Positions 16,766 to 24,597 of a DNA stretch of 32,731 nt are shown here, piece by piece (the first letter of the stretch is position 1; each line of letters starts with the position of its first letter). The notes under the pieces are model-generated. The model was not told where the DNA came from and did no database searches. It saw only the letters and a list, made by a program, of their open reading frames with translations. The translations under genes and the position numbers were made by a program. The stretch is from IMG/VR virus record IMGVR_UViG_3300021963_000418, positions 1 through 32,731 of that record; one strand, given 5' to 3'. Source of the DNA: a virus.

Positions 16766-16778
16766 GGATCTAAAAAAC

Positions 16779-17627
16779 ATGGAAAATACAAAACAAAACC
16801 CGCTGTCTAAATATTTTAGACAACCTGCCATTTACATGAAATTGCCGTCTAACGGGCAATATTGGGCTGAAGGTGCTGTGGAGTTACCTGTAACTGGTGA
16901 AATCCCTGTGTACCCAATGACTGCCAAAGACGAAGTTACCATTCGCACACCAGATGCGTTGATGAATGGAACCAGCGTTGTTACCATCATCGAAAGTTGC
17001 TGTCCCAGTATCAAAGATGCGTGGAAAATGCCCAGCGTTGATGTTGATGCAGTATTAATTGGTATACGCATTGCTAGCTACGGTGCAGCAATGAACATAG
17101 ATACAAAATGCCCACATTGCAGTGAGGAAAACGCACATGATATCAACCTAACAGGTGTGTTAGACGGTTTAGGTTGCCCGGACTATACGCAGAAGATCGA
17201 AGCACACGATTTGAAAATTAAAGTACGTCCACAAGAATTCTTTGAAGTTAACAAACGCAATGTGATTGCATTTGAAGAACAACGTTTAGTTGATGCACTT
17301 GGCAATTCGGCACTGAGTGCAGAAGATCGTACAACACAGATTGTAACCAGCATGGACAAGCTGGTTGAATTAGGTATTTCCACTGTGACACAAAGCACAG
17401 AATCCATTGAGCTTGCAGACGGAACATTGGTCACAGACACTGGGCATATCTCAGAATTCTATTCAAACACAGATGGTAATGTTGTACGACAAGTACAATC
17501 TCATCTAGCTAAAATGGCCAATGAGTACGCCATTAAACCACAGAAGGTATCCTGCAGTGAATGCCAGAAAACCTATGATGTTCCCTTAGAGTTCGATTAC
17601 GCAAATTTTTTCGCAGCCGGCTCCTGA
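16779..17627 (+). CDS. 26: Baseplate hub assembly chaperone, gp26-type, with zinc ribbon (282 aa)
   Basis: Resembles the T4-family baseplate protein group to which gp26 belongs. Visible features are KYFRQPAIYMKLPSNG near the N-terminus, IPVYPMTAKDEV, and two CxxC pairs, CPHC (residues 111-114) and CSEC (259-262), that could form one zinc ribbon. A TTG codon 15 nt upstream would add five residues, but the ATG is the more credible start. The C-terminus NFFAAGS follows directly on a slippery run of T at 17606-17612, where a -1 shift would replace the last four residues by the 76-codon frame leading into the next ORF. It is divergent from the tape-measure-like gene. I infer a role in assembling the hub and initiating the tail, as for lambda-type tail chaperones that also use a frameshift. 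Confidence 0.75.
   Translation: MENTKQNPLSKYFRQPAIYMKLPSNGQYWAEGAVELPVTGEIPVYPMTAKDEVTIRTPDALMNGTSVVTIIESCCPSIKDAWKMPSVDVDAVLIGIRIASYGAAMNIDTKCPHCSEENAHDINLTGVLDGLGCPDYTQKIEAHDLKIKVRPQEFFEVNKRNVIAFEEQRLVDALGNSALSAEDRTTQIVTSMDKLVELGISTVTQSTESIELADGTLVTDTGHISEFYSNTDGNVVRQVQSHLAKMANEYAIKPQKVSCSECQKTYDVPLEFDYANFFAAGS
17606..17612 (+). promoter_or_regulatory. Candidate -1 programmed frameshift site (T TTT TTC)
   Basis: Read in the frame of the gp26-type gene (GCA AAT TTT TTC GCA), the heptamer TTTTTTC fits the X XXY YYZ slippery rule, and the preceding A AAT TTT also fits. A -1 slip enters the frame of the 62-aa ORF, which is open from here and reads FFRSRLLTLDNDAIVEMIE. The zero-frame stop comes only 12 nt after the last Phe codon. 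The fusion would be about 354 aa. Confidence 0.7.
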
Positions 17628-17643
17628 CATTAGACAATGACGC

Positions 17644-17672
17644 TATCGTAGAGATGATTGAATCTTACGATA
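17644..17672 (+). other. Stem-loop over the internal ATG of the -1 frame ORF
   Basis: TATCGTA pairs with TACGATA, and inside it AGAT pairs with ATCT around a GATTGA loop, with one bulged G: 11 bp in total. The stem contains the ATG at 17654 and so would block separate initiation there. It starts 31 nt past the slippery site, which is farther than usual for a frameshift stimulator. Confidence 0.55.
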
Positions 17673-17842
17673 AAGAGTCTCGGGCCATTAAGGAAGAAGC
17701 GTTAAAGATGTGTTGGTTTATGCGTGGTGGCTTAACCTATGAAGAAGCCATGTATCTCAGTCAGTCAGAACGCGAATTAATTAGCAAGCTCATCAAGAGC
17801 AATATCGAAACAACCAAAGAATCAGGACTTCCCTTTTTCTGA
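17654..17842 (+). CDS. Short baseplate/tail chaperone ORF, probably expressed by -1 frameshift fusion (62 aa)
   Basis: The product has the segment ALKMCWFMRGGLTYEEAM and ends KSNIETTKESGLPFF. I associate this type of sequence with short ORFs that follow gp26-type genes in marine T4-like phages. The ATG has no proper Shine-Dalgarno sequence (GAG touches it) and sits inside a stem-loop. The frame is open for 14 more sense codons back to the slippery site at 17606-17612, and those codons (RSRLLTLDNDAIVE) look like real protein. I therefore think it is translated mainly as the C-terminal 76 residues of a gp26-type fusion, like the lambda gpG/gpGT chaperone. Independent translation is the alternative. 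The biochemical function is unknown. Confidence 0.6.
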   Translation: MIESYDKESRAIKEEALKMCWFMRGGLTYEEAMYLSQSERELISKLIKSNIETTKESGLPFF

Positions 17843-18332
17843 TAGGCAACACAAAAAGATTTTTGTTTTATTTAAAGATGTACTACGTACATCTGTTGCT
17901 TCGCTTTCGCTCACAACACTATTTCTTTTATAACTGTTACAAGAGCGAAGCGATGATAGTTTCATCTAGATTGTTTGGTCACACTTTGCCCACACAGGGC
18001 AAAGAAATTTCATCTGAGTCAACTCAGTCACTTAGCGTTAGCACATTACAGAGGCGGTTGTCCGGTACCTCGAGTGCTGTCTTTACAACAACGGCAATTA
18101 TACACACATACGCTAACATGCTGTATAACCTGTAGAATTTATCTACTCTTTTTAGCCTTTTAATTCCTATTCAAATAACCAAACCGCGGCGATTAGCGAT
18201 CCTCGTCCTGTAAAGGATAGTGGTTAAGCACTTTCGACGGCGAAAGATTTACGTCCCTGCGACCCGAGGTCCAGTTTTCGTGTACGCATGATATTAGCCT
18301 GCGTGAGCTGTAAACCGTCTGATTGTTATTAC
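17843..18332. other. Structured non-coding region between convergent genes
   Basis: About 490 nt without a credible gene. It contains several hairpins: AGATGTA/TACATCT (17876-17894), GCTTCGC (17898) with GCGAAGC (17945), CTTTGCCC/GGGCAAAG with a 5-nt loop (17984-18004), CTGAGT/ACTCAG (18014-18027), GTTAGC (18037) with GCTAAC (18112), and then a tight GC-richer cluster at 18201-18269. In that cluster CCTCG/CGAGG encloses GTCCT/AGGAT, AGTG/CACT and CTTTCG/CGAAAG. TACGCA/TGCGTG (18283-18305) follows. Neither strand shows a full tRNA cloverleaf. It could encode a stable phage RNA or hold terminators for the two converging operons. Confidence 0.5.
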
Positions 18333-18779
18333 TTAGGTATAGAGTTTAAAGAGATTGTTATAATGTAAGTGAAATTGTATAAAGTGTTTGTCAAAAAAAT
18401 CTATAGTAATAGTGCCGTTTTTGTCCCAGAACGTGGTGTTAATTGTGTTTGTGTCTTGATCAGTGTTATACGCACACAAATGGAACAGCTTTTCTGAATC
18501 CCAAATGATGCCACCAAATTTTAATTGTTTTAGTTGCACATATTTATTGTGTATAATCTCGTTTAGTGAATTTAATTTAGTGTCAGTGCCATAATTTTTA
18601 TTTGAAAGCTGTAGTGTAATTGTGTTTGGTAGTTCTATTTTTGTGTTTATTGAGATGGTCTCTGCGGTGTAATTTTTAATTTCTTTAATAATGGACTGTC
18701 TAGACTCAACAATGACATCCATTGTGCCGTTACAATGTCCAAAATCTAGCACTAATTCTAAATCAGTTAAAATGGACAT
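18333..18779 (-). CDS. Unknown beta-rich protein at the end of the radical SAM cassette (148 aa)
   Basis: I start it at the ATG at 18779 (MSILTDLELVLDFG), inside the end of the B12-type radical SAM gene. An in-frame start at 18809 would add ten residues but overlap more. Hydrophobic strands alternate with polar turns, for example NTITLQLSNKNYGTDTK and FWDKNGTITIDFFDKHFIQF. The NGT..I.F..P/K..-like ending is reminiscent of small carbohydrate-binding-like beta-sandwich proteins in large phages, but this is only an impression. No catalytic motif is seen. The overlap with the upstream gene implies translational coupling, so it may serve the same pathway. Confidence 0.6.
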   Translation of the reverse strand: MSILTDLELVLDFGHCNGTMDVIVESRQSIIKEIKNYTAETISINTKIELPNTITLQLSNKNYGTDTKLNSLNEIIHNKYVQLKQLKFGGIIWDSEKLFHLCAYNTDQDTNTINTTFWDKNGTITIDFFDKHFIQFHLHYNNLFKLYT

Positions 18780-20152
18780 ACAACGTTGAATCCGCACTCT
18801 TCGGTGCATATTGTTCTAAGTTCTTGAAAATATTCTTGTCTTTGTTCGGAAGTAATGTTTAACTGTTGATTAACCCAATGTACTCTATCTTCCTTGGTTT
18901 TTATCGGAGTCAGCGTCATATTCTTGCCGCTGTGTTCTATTTTTGTGCCAGGCAGAATTTCCAGTGGTGACAAAAATACTTCAATGACGCTGTTGTTTGC
19001 ATATTGCTTTCTATCCCTGAACCATTGCTTGGTAAATTCATAATCTTCTAAAGTTTCTGTTGGATATCCCACAATTAACAACAATGTTTGTGTAATCCCG
19101 TACTTTTGTCCCATCTCAAGATGATAATCTACATCCTCATTGCTAAAGGATTTGCCTAGTGCATGTCTAACATTGGGCACAACACTTTCTACCCCCATAA
19201 ACACACGACCATTGGTGTCTTGTATTTGTTGCCACACTAGTTCGGGGTGCTGACTTGCTTGACGTACAATAAATGAGCCTTCCCAACTTATCTGTTCACT
19301 GCGATATTTGCCTTGGTTATACACAGACATCAATGCTAATAATTTTTTAAACTCTTTGAGATTACCATTAGATATACTACTTCTAAAGTCGAAGTGCAAT
19401 ATGTCATGCTTTTTATATTGATGCATCATTTGCTCAAATATTTTCTCGGCAGTCATATATTGATACTTTTTCCAAAAAGCAACAACATCGCAAAATTCAC
19501 AATCACGCACACAGCCTTTACTGTCCATGATAGGAATACTAGGTTCTTTGTACCAAAACCAATTGTAGTCTGAATAGTCAGGGGCAGGTAAGTTATCTAA
19601 ATCTGCGACAGGAATCCATGTGTCAGAGTTGATGCCTGGGTAACTTAGGTTACCTTTGACATATTCAACAAACGATTCTTCTCCGTCCCCGGTGATGTAA
19701 TCGTCGATTAGCCCCAACTCAATCATCTTATCCCTGTATGAAATATCCGTTACGTTTGTTTTAACACCCGGACCACCGATTACAATACGACAGGTGGGAT
19801 TCTTGTGTCTAATTGATGCACATAACCATGCTGTAAAAATCTGACATTGGTAGCAGAACAAACTAAGTCCTATTATACTAGGATTGTGTGCTAGAATACG
19901 ATCGGTGCAATGCTCAATTATGCGCCCAACATCCTCAACAATGAGATCATCAACTTTTTGTTTATAGAAAAATTTAACAATTTTATCTTTGTGGTAGTGC
20001 CCCGACACCTTGGAAACTACTTCGGCGTTTAAATCAATGGTAATACTTGCAATCCCGTGTTTGGCCAACGCGGCTTTTAACACCGCTGGAGCTGCCATTG
20101 GACGATTAACATCCACGTACGGCACTGATGCAATTACTATTGTTTCTGCCAT
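18767..20152 (-). CDS. B12-binding-type radical SAM enzyme (461 aa)
   Basis: The N-terminal ~185 residues form a Rossmann-like cobalamin-binding-type domain: VPYVDVNRPMAAPAVLKAAL, then SIIGLSLFCYQCQIF, then RIVIGGPGVK, then DDYITGDGEESF. A classic DxHxxG cobalt-ligand motif is not visible, as in many enzymes of this class. The radical SAM domain follows, with the 4Fe-4S ligands in CVRDCEFC (C214, C218, C221), then HFDFRSSI, GVESVVPNVRHALGK and LLLIVGYPTET. Family members methylate or rearrange unactivated carbon centres; the substrate here is unknown. Its ATG abuts the stop of the GIY-YIG gene (TAAATG), so the two are coupled. No Shine-Dalgarno sequence is present. Confidence 0.85.
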   Translation of the reverse strand: MAETIVIASVPYVDVNRPMAAPAVLKAALAKHGIASITIDLNAEVVSKVSGHYHKDKIVKFFYKQKVDDLIVEDVGRIIEHCTDRILAHNPSIIGLSLFCYQCQIFTAWLCASIRHKNPTCRIVIGGPGVKTNVTDISYRDKMIELGLIDDYITGDGEESFVEYVKGNLSYPGINSDTWIPVADLDNLPAPDYSDYNWFWYKEPSIPIMDSKGCVRDCEFCDVVAFWKKYQYMTAEKIFEQMMHQYKKHDILHFDFRSSISNGNLKEFKKLLALMSVYNQGKYRSEQISWEGSFIVRQASQHPELVWQQIQDTNGRVFMGVESVVPNVRHALGKSFSNEDVDYHLEMGQKYGITQTLLLIVGYPTETLEDYEFTKQWFRDRKQYANNSVIEVFLSPLEILPGTKIEHSGKNMTLTPIKTKEDRVHWVNQQLNITSEQRQEYFQELRTICTEECGFNVVCPF

Positions 20153-20581
20153 TTAAATCTTGTTAATAATATGTGAACCGTGTACACGAACAGAGATCTG
20201 TCCGTTGTAATAATCTGTTGTCTCTAATACTTTTCTATCAAATTGTTCTCTAGCTTCGATGTAGCTACACTCTGCTTTTGATTTACAATAATGTAATATT
20301 TCACGAGTAAAATGGTCTTTGCCTAATTTTTCAATGTCTGCTGTTAAGTCTGTGCTTGACCCATAGTATTCTCGCCAGTCACTGTCAATTTTACTGCGAA
20401 TTTTCTTTTTCTTTTTTGTACCATTTTTTAGTTTAACTGTTTTTGTAGTAGTCTTAGCAAACTTGGCTAGTTTTTTACCTACATATTTTCTACCTGTTAA
20501 GGTATTAGTAATAAGGTATACAAAACCTACACAATTTTCTGGCAATTCATTGATAACGTTATTTCGATACATCCATGTCAT
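20153..20581 (-). CDS. GIY-YIG endonuclease-like protein (142 aa)
   Basis: The N-terminal GFVYLITNTLTGRKYVGKK (residues 18-36) matches the GIY-YIG signature, and REYYGSS, FTREILHYCKS and a downstream Glu (YIEAREQF) fit the rest of the catalytic fold. It resembles the free-standing Seg-like endonucleases and small GIY-YIG proteins of T4-like phages. A Lys-rich insert (KNGTKKKKKIRSK) could bind DNA. It lies 7 nt after one radical SAM gene and directly abuts the next, fully inside the cassette, so it may be a mobile element that moved in or a working member of the operon. Confidence 0.75.
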   Translation of the reverse strand: MTWMYRNNVINELPENCVGFVYLITNTLTGRKYVGKKLAKFAKTTTKTVKLKNGTKKKKKIRSKIDSDWREYYGSSTDLTADIEKLGKDHFTREILHYCKSKAECSYIEAREQFDRKVLETTDYYNGQISVRVHGSHIINKI

Positions 20582-20588
20582 TAAGTAG

Positions 20589-21824
20589 TTATCTGTTGCT
20601 GGTAGTAAAAAAATAATTTGCTATATCTACATCGTCGAACCAATTCCATTTTTCTAAACGATCGTACATTTTTTTAGTTAACTTATTATCTCCTGATTGT
20701 TTAAGTAAATTTATTACGTTACGCATTTCGTTGTCGGCGTGCAACTTTTGCAATTCTGGTTCTCGACCGTTACTAATAATTCCTGTACTGTTTGAAAACT
20801 CCCAATCTACGTTATCAAGCAATCTTTGTTTAACACCCCTTGGTAAATTTTGAACTTGAAATTCGGGCGGGTATTCTAAGGTGTTACTTAATATTCCGAG
20901 ATTGTTTTCTAATGCCCAGTTTAATGTATCTGCATAGGTATGAACACTTAATGCACTGATAACAGTACGTAATGTTACGTAATACCCCGGTCCTTGAAAC
21001 TGCTGAATCTTTTTAATGTTTTGGATCACAGTTTCTGTGACAGAGCCGGCACGTATGTAATTGTTTAATTTAGTAGTAGACTCTAAACTAATGCCAACAT
21101 CGACATGTCTAAATTCTTGTAGCTTTTTAAAAATTGATTCTTTATAAATGGTGCCATTGGTGCTAAAGCCAAAGTAGATGTTTGTTTTTCCTGCGGCAAT
21201 TAGACCGTCAATGAGTTCTTCAAATCTATAATTTAGAAATGGTTCGCCACCAATTACGTGTACAAACTGTAGATCGGTACTAGCAATCATAGTATCCATT
21301 AGGTGTTGCCACGCATCAACATTATCGGTCCAATTCATACGTACTGGACTATGTTTTTCCATAAATGCAATTTTGCTACTATAACTAGGTTCGCAGGTTC
21401 TACAGTATAAATTGCACTCGTTGCCTAGACTAAAGTGAAAGCTTCGAAGATTTAAATTGGCAATAGCCGGAGTTGATAACTGCGTATTGTCGCGACTATG
21501 TTTAAAAGTAAGGTCAAATTTCGTGTCGTGAATGTTACTTTTTAAATTCTCTCTAATTCGCTTACTACTACCCCCGCCGCCCTCGGCGGCATAACACGAC
21601 CCACAATGCGGATCTTTGACTCCGTTTAATTTATTGGTACGGTCGTTGACCATGTAACTATGTGACATCCACTCGGGAATAGACATAGTTTGTATATTAT
21701 AAACATTGGCTAGCTCGGTGTCACTGATCCAGTTTCTTTGCATGCCGCAGGTGTGATAACTACCATCAGCATTGATATGTACCTCAAACCACGGCACAGT
21801 ACAAAATGATTTATCTATTAACAT
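20589..21824 (-). CDS. Twitch/SPASM-type radical SAM protein (411 aa)
   Basis: The core motif CNLYCRTC (C137, C141, C144) binds the catalytic 4Fe-4S cluster, and IGGEPFLN (191-198) is the SAM-binding GGEP motif. An N-terminal Cys set (FCTVPWFE with C8, C26, and CGSC with C74 and C77) looks like an auxiliary-cluster (twitch/SPASM-like) domain placed in front of the radical SAM barrel, as in the 507-aa protein at 25778-27301. SPASM/twitch enzymes often modify peptides or proteins; the substrate here is unknown. The start overlaps the stop of the previous radical SAM gene by 7 nt. The end is 7 nt from the GIY-YIG gene. Confidence 0.85.
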   Translation of the reverse strand: MLIDKSFCTVPWFEVHINADGSYHTCGMQRNWISDTELANVYNIQTMSIPEWMSHSYMVNDRTNKLNGVKDPHCGSCYAAEGGGGSSKRIRENLKSNIHDTKFDLTFKHSRDNTQLSTPAIANLNLRSFHFSLGNECNLYCRTCEPSYSSKIAFMEKHSPVRMNWTDNVDAWQHLMDTMIASTDLQFVHVIGGEPFLNYRFEELIDGLIAAGKTNIYFGFSTNGTIYKESIFKKLQEFRHVDVGISLESTTKLNNYIRAGSVTETVIQNIKKIQQFQGPGYYVTLRTVISALSVHTYADTLNWALENNLGILSNTLEYPPEFQVQNLPRGVKQRLLDNVDWEFSNSTGIISNGREPELQKLHADNEMRNVINLLKQSGDNKLTKKMYDRLEKWNWFDDVDIANYFFTTSNR

Positions 21825-22804
21825 TCTCTACACTTTACTCTACACACTGGCAACGGGCCCGAACTGAATGTTCCGATTAGCTCGTCCCAACATGGATCTT
21901 CTAAGATCTCTTTTAAACTTCTAGTATGTATACTGATTCTATCTTGGTATTTTTTAACAAATAAATTCTTTTGATATCCAGTATTAAACCATCCGCATGG
22001 GTACACATATCCCTCTACCGTAACATTAATTTCTCTGTTACCATTAAGGCATTTTGCCCAAGCATGCTTGCCTTTTTCTAAATCATAGGTAAAAGGATCG
22101 TTGCGTCCAAATACCACTTGTCCATGATAGTGTGCGCTACTTTCTATATACGCAGGATTAACAGGCTTTAACGGGTCCGCACCATTAACAAGATATCGAT
22201 AATCGAACTTACTACTACGCACAGGTTGAAAGGTATCGCAACCCATAGCTCTGGCCTTGTTTGCTATTTCATGAATACGATCTTCGTTGAACTTAAAATA
22301 GATTGTACTCCAATTTATATAGCATTGACTGTGTTCACGTAGTATACGCATACCATCTATTATGCTGTCAAAGTCGCTGTTAACCCTGTACAAGTTATTG
22401 GACTCATTATCCCATCCATCGACGCTAAAAGTAACTCCGTCGTCTTCATTTAGTAGACATCCGAGCTCTTCCCAGAAGTATGCTTTCTTGTAGCTACCAT
22501 TAGTAATAATTCTAATGTTTGTTTTACTGTGAGCCTTAACGTATTCAATTATATGCAAAAAATCATTGGCATAAATGCTGTCACCGTGGTGGCCGCAAAA
22601 TAGCAAATACTTAATTTGATCTAATACTTCGGGAGTAAAAGTTTTTACAAATAAATCTAAATCAATTTCTTGGTTAAGGAAAGGCAATAACAACTCCGTT
22701 CTCGGACACCGTGGGCATTTAAGCACACATTTACTGCTAATCTCTACTTGTACAATGTCAAGATTAAACGATGTTGATATCGGTGTTGTAACTTGTAAAT
22801 CCAT
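21818..22804 (-). CDS. SPASM-type radical SAM protein (328 aa)
   Basis: The cluster motif CVLKCPRC (C26, C30, C33) lies close to the N-terminus, followed by LLFCGHHGDS in place of the usual GGEP, and TNGSY. C-terminal cysteines C252, C270 (YVYPCGWFN), C305, C321, C325 and C328 form a SPASM-like set; the protein ends PVCRVKCREC with Cys as the very last residue. The arrangement is the common one (barrel, then SPASM) and differs from the two twitch proteins nearby, so this is not a recent duplicate. The ATG lies 41 nt inside the 3' end of gp46, an unusually long overlap, with no later ATG before the motif. Confidence 0.85.
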   Translation of the reverse strand: MDLQVTTPISTSFNLDIVQVEISSKCVLKCPRCPRTELLLPFLNQEIDLDLFVKTFTPEVLDQIKYLLFCGHHGDSIYANDFLHIIEYVKAHSKTNIRIITNGSYKKAYFWEELGCLLNEDDGVTFSVDGWDNESNNLYRVNSDFDSIIDGMRILREHSQCYINWSTIYFKFNEDRIHEIANKARAMGCDTFQPVRSSKFDYRYLVNGADPLKPVNPAYIESSAHYHGQVVFGRNDPFTYDLEKGKHAWAKCLNGNREINVTVEGYVYPCGWFNTGYQKNLFVKKYQDRISIHTRSLKEILEDPCWDELIGTFSSGPLPVCRVKCREC

Positions 22805-24533
22805 TTTCTTTTACTACATGAAGTGTATTGTTAACACGACCTGCAAGTTCATCTTTGTGAGACACTAACCAAATACTCTTATTTGCATCTCGACTCATTT
22901 TCTTAAGAATGGCCAACGAATTTTCAACGCCGCTACTATCCATGCCGCTATCTATCAATTCGTCAATAAACAACAAGTTAATAGGTTGGTATAAACTTTC
23001 CCAAACATCACGGAATGCCCAGCTCAGGCTTAAAATAAGTCTGTTCCTCTCGCCACGCGACAGGTTATCAAAGTCTAAGTCTCTGCCTAGCTCAGTGATA
23101 CTCACGCTTAGATCGTTGTTAAACTTAATAGTATGTGGCAGACCAATTCGGTCTAAGTATTGCCCCAGCCGAGCGTTTAAGTAACTTAAATTTTGATCAA
23201 TAATTCGTTTGCGGATAAAACTATCTTTGTTTGTTAATAGTTTTAACAAGAACTCTTGATGCTCCTTGATATTAGTAAGGTCATTCATTACATCAAACTT
23301 AATTTCTTCTACGCCTTGTGTTTGCATTTCTGCAATTTGTTCTGCGTAAGGATCTGCTTCTTGTTCTTTAGCAGTTAGCTGTGTTAATACACTACTCATA
23401 CTACTGCGATGCTCAAATGCATCGCTTTCTCTGTCATAATAAACCTTAGGTGGCACACCCGGCAACCCTAATTCTGTTAACGCAGTTTTAAGTTCATTAA
23501 TTTGTAACTCAAACACCACTATATCTGCACTAACAGTTTCTAATTCTTTTAGCTTTTCGACTAATTGTTTTTCGTGATTAGCATCGTGCAACTCTCGCCC
23601 ACATGCATGGCATTTGTGTTCGTTTAGAGCAGAAACTTCATGCTCTAACTTAATACAAGTCTTACGCTCACGATCCTGATCCAATTCTGCACGTTTGAGT
23701 GCTTTAGTTAAGTCGTTAATATCCTTAACTTGTTGGTTGTAGTCACTTAGTAGTTTGTGTGCAAGTAACTCTGCTTCAATGTCCAATGCATTAAGTTCGT
23801 CGAATGCCGTTTGAAATCGAGCAACATCTTCTGTGTGTTTTGTTTTCCACAGAGTTTGTCTGCGTTTTAAATTATCAATCTGTTCTTCGATGCGCTTGTT
23901 TGCATCACCAACAGCTTTAATTCTATATTCCTCTTGCGTAATTGCATCCTTGGTGGCCTTGTTAAGTTCTTTTAACTTATCGGCTTTTTCACTAAGCATA
24001 GTAATGCCTAATAGTTGCTCAATGATAGTTCGTTGATCATTGGCCTTTAATGCTAAAAACGGTTCGGTGTAAGTATTAAGAGCTACAACGTGTTTGAACA
24101 TGTCGTGACTCATTCCCAACATACGTTCTATCTCTGCTTGTGTTTCGCGACTGTCCCCTTGGGCATCGTCAGTAATTTCTTTTTCACTGCCTGCTACCCA
24201 GAACTTCATGATACCAGGCTTTCGGCCACGTTCAATCCTATAGTCAATACCATCTTTTTCAAAGTCAATGGTAACCAATAGCCCTTTTGCGTTAGTCTTA
24301 TTAATAAGATTGTCTTTTTTAATGTTAGTTAACGCATTGCCGTACATAGCATAACTTAAAGCGTTAATGATAGTGGTTTTACCTGTACCGTTTCTTGCAC
24401 CACTATCGTCTCCGCCTAAGTCTAAGTTCTCGCCTAGTACCAGCGTAAGATCTCTTCGATCAAAGTCTACTGCCTGTGTAGCATTACCTACACTCATAAA
24501 GTTTTTAACCGTTAGTGTTTTAATTTTAAACAT
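22764..24533 (-). CDS. 46: Recombination nuclease ATPase subunit gp46 (Rad50/SbcC-like, 589 aa)
   Basis: With gp47 it makes the Rad50/Mre11-type complex that processes DNA ends for recombination-dependent replication and host DNA breakdown. Walker A is GARNGTGKTT (residues 45-54), the zinc hook is CHAC (C308, C311), the ABC signature is LSRGE (491-495), Walker B is LLFIDE (520-525), and the switch His is in WLVSHKDE (H559). Length is close to T4 gp46 (560 aa), with short coiled coils. The gene is separated from gp47 by a radical SAM gene and a PP-loop gene. It has no visible Shine-Dalgarno sequence, and a 7-bp hairpin lies about 30 nt upstream. Confidence 0.95.
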   Translation of the reverse strand: MFKIKTLTVKNFMSVGNATQAVDFDRRDLTLVLGENLDLGGDDSGARNGTGKTTIINALSYAMYGNALTNIKKDNLINKTNAKGLLVTIDFEKDGIDYRIERGRKPGIMKFWVAGSEKEITDDAQGDSRETQAEIERMLGMSHDMFKHVVALNTYTEPFLALKANDQRTIIEQLLGITMLSEKADKLKELNKATKDAITQEEYRIKAVGDANKRIEEQIDNLKRRQTLWKTKHTEDVARFQTAFDELNALDIEAELLAHKLLSDYNQQVKDINDLTKALKRAELDQDRERKTCIKLEHEVSALNEHKCHACGRELHDANHEKQLVEKLKELETVSADIVVFELQINELKTALTELGLPGVPPKVYYDRESDAFEHRSSMSSVLTQLTAKEQEADPYAEQIAEMQTQGVEEIKFDVMNDLTNIKEHQEFLLKLLTNKDSFIRKRIIDQNLSYLNARLGQYLDRIGLPHTIKFNNDLSVSITELGRDLDFDNLSRGERNRLILSLSWAFRDVWESLYQPINLLFIDELIDSGMDSSGVENSLAILKKMSRDANKSIWLVSHKDELAGRVNNTLHVVKENGFTSYNTDINIV

Positions 24534-24562
24534 TAGTCTATTGTAGATGAATGTAGTTAGAT

Positions 24563-24579
24563 AGTCAAATTATTTGACT
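24563..24579 (-). other. Hairpin in the leader between the PP-loop gene and gp46
   Basis: AGTCAAA and TTTGACT make a perfect 7-bp stem with a 3-nt loop, 30 nt before the gp46 ATG. There is no U-tract on the minus strand, so it is more likely an RNA-processing or translation-control hairpin than a terminator. Confidence 0.35.
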
Positions 24580-24597
24580 GTAATTTTAAAAAGTTTT

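Noticed and set aside
17863-18135. 90-aa plus-strand ORF in the gap after the gp26 region.
   Set aside because: It begins at TTG with no Shine-Dalgarno sequence, and its codons run through several perfect hairpins. Its protein has no recognisable pattern.
18199-18271. tRNA-like stretch with an acceptor-like CCTCG/CGAGG stem and a TAGTGGTTAAGCAC D-arm-like sequence.
   Set aside because: The spacing looks right for a 73-nt tRNA, but there is no T-arm pairing, no TTCGA-type loop, and only 5 of 7 acceptor pairs form. The hairpins inside do not form a cloverleaf on either strand.
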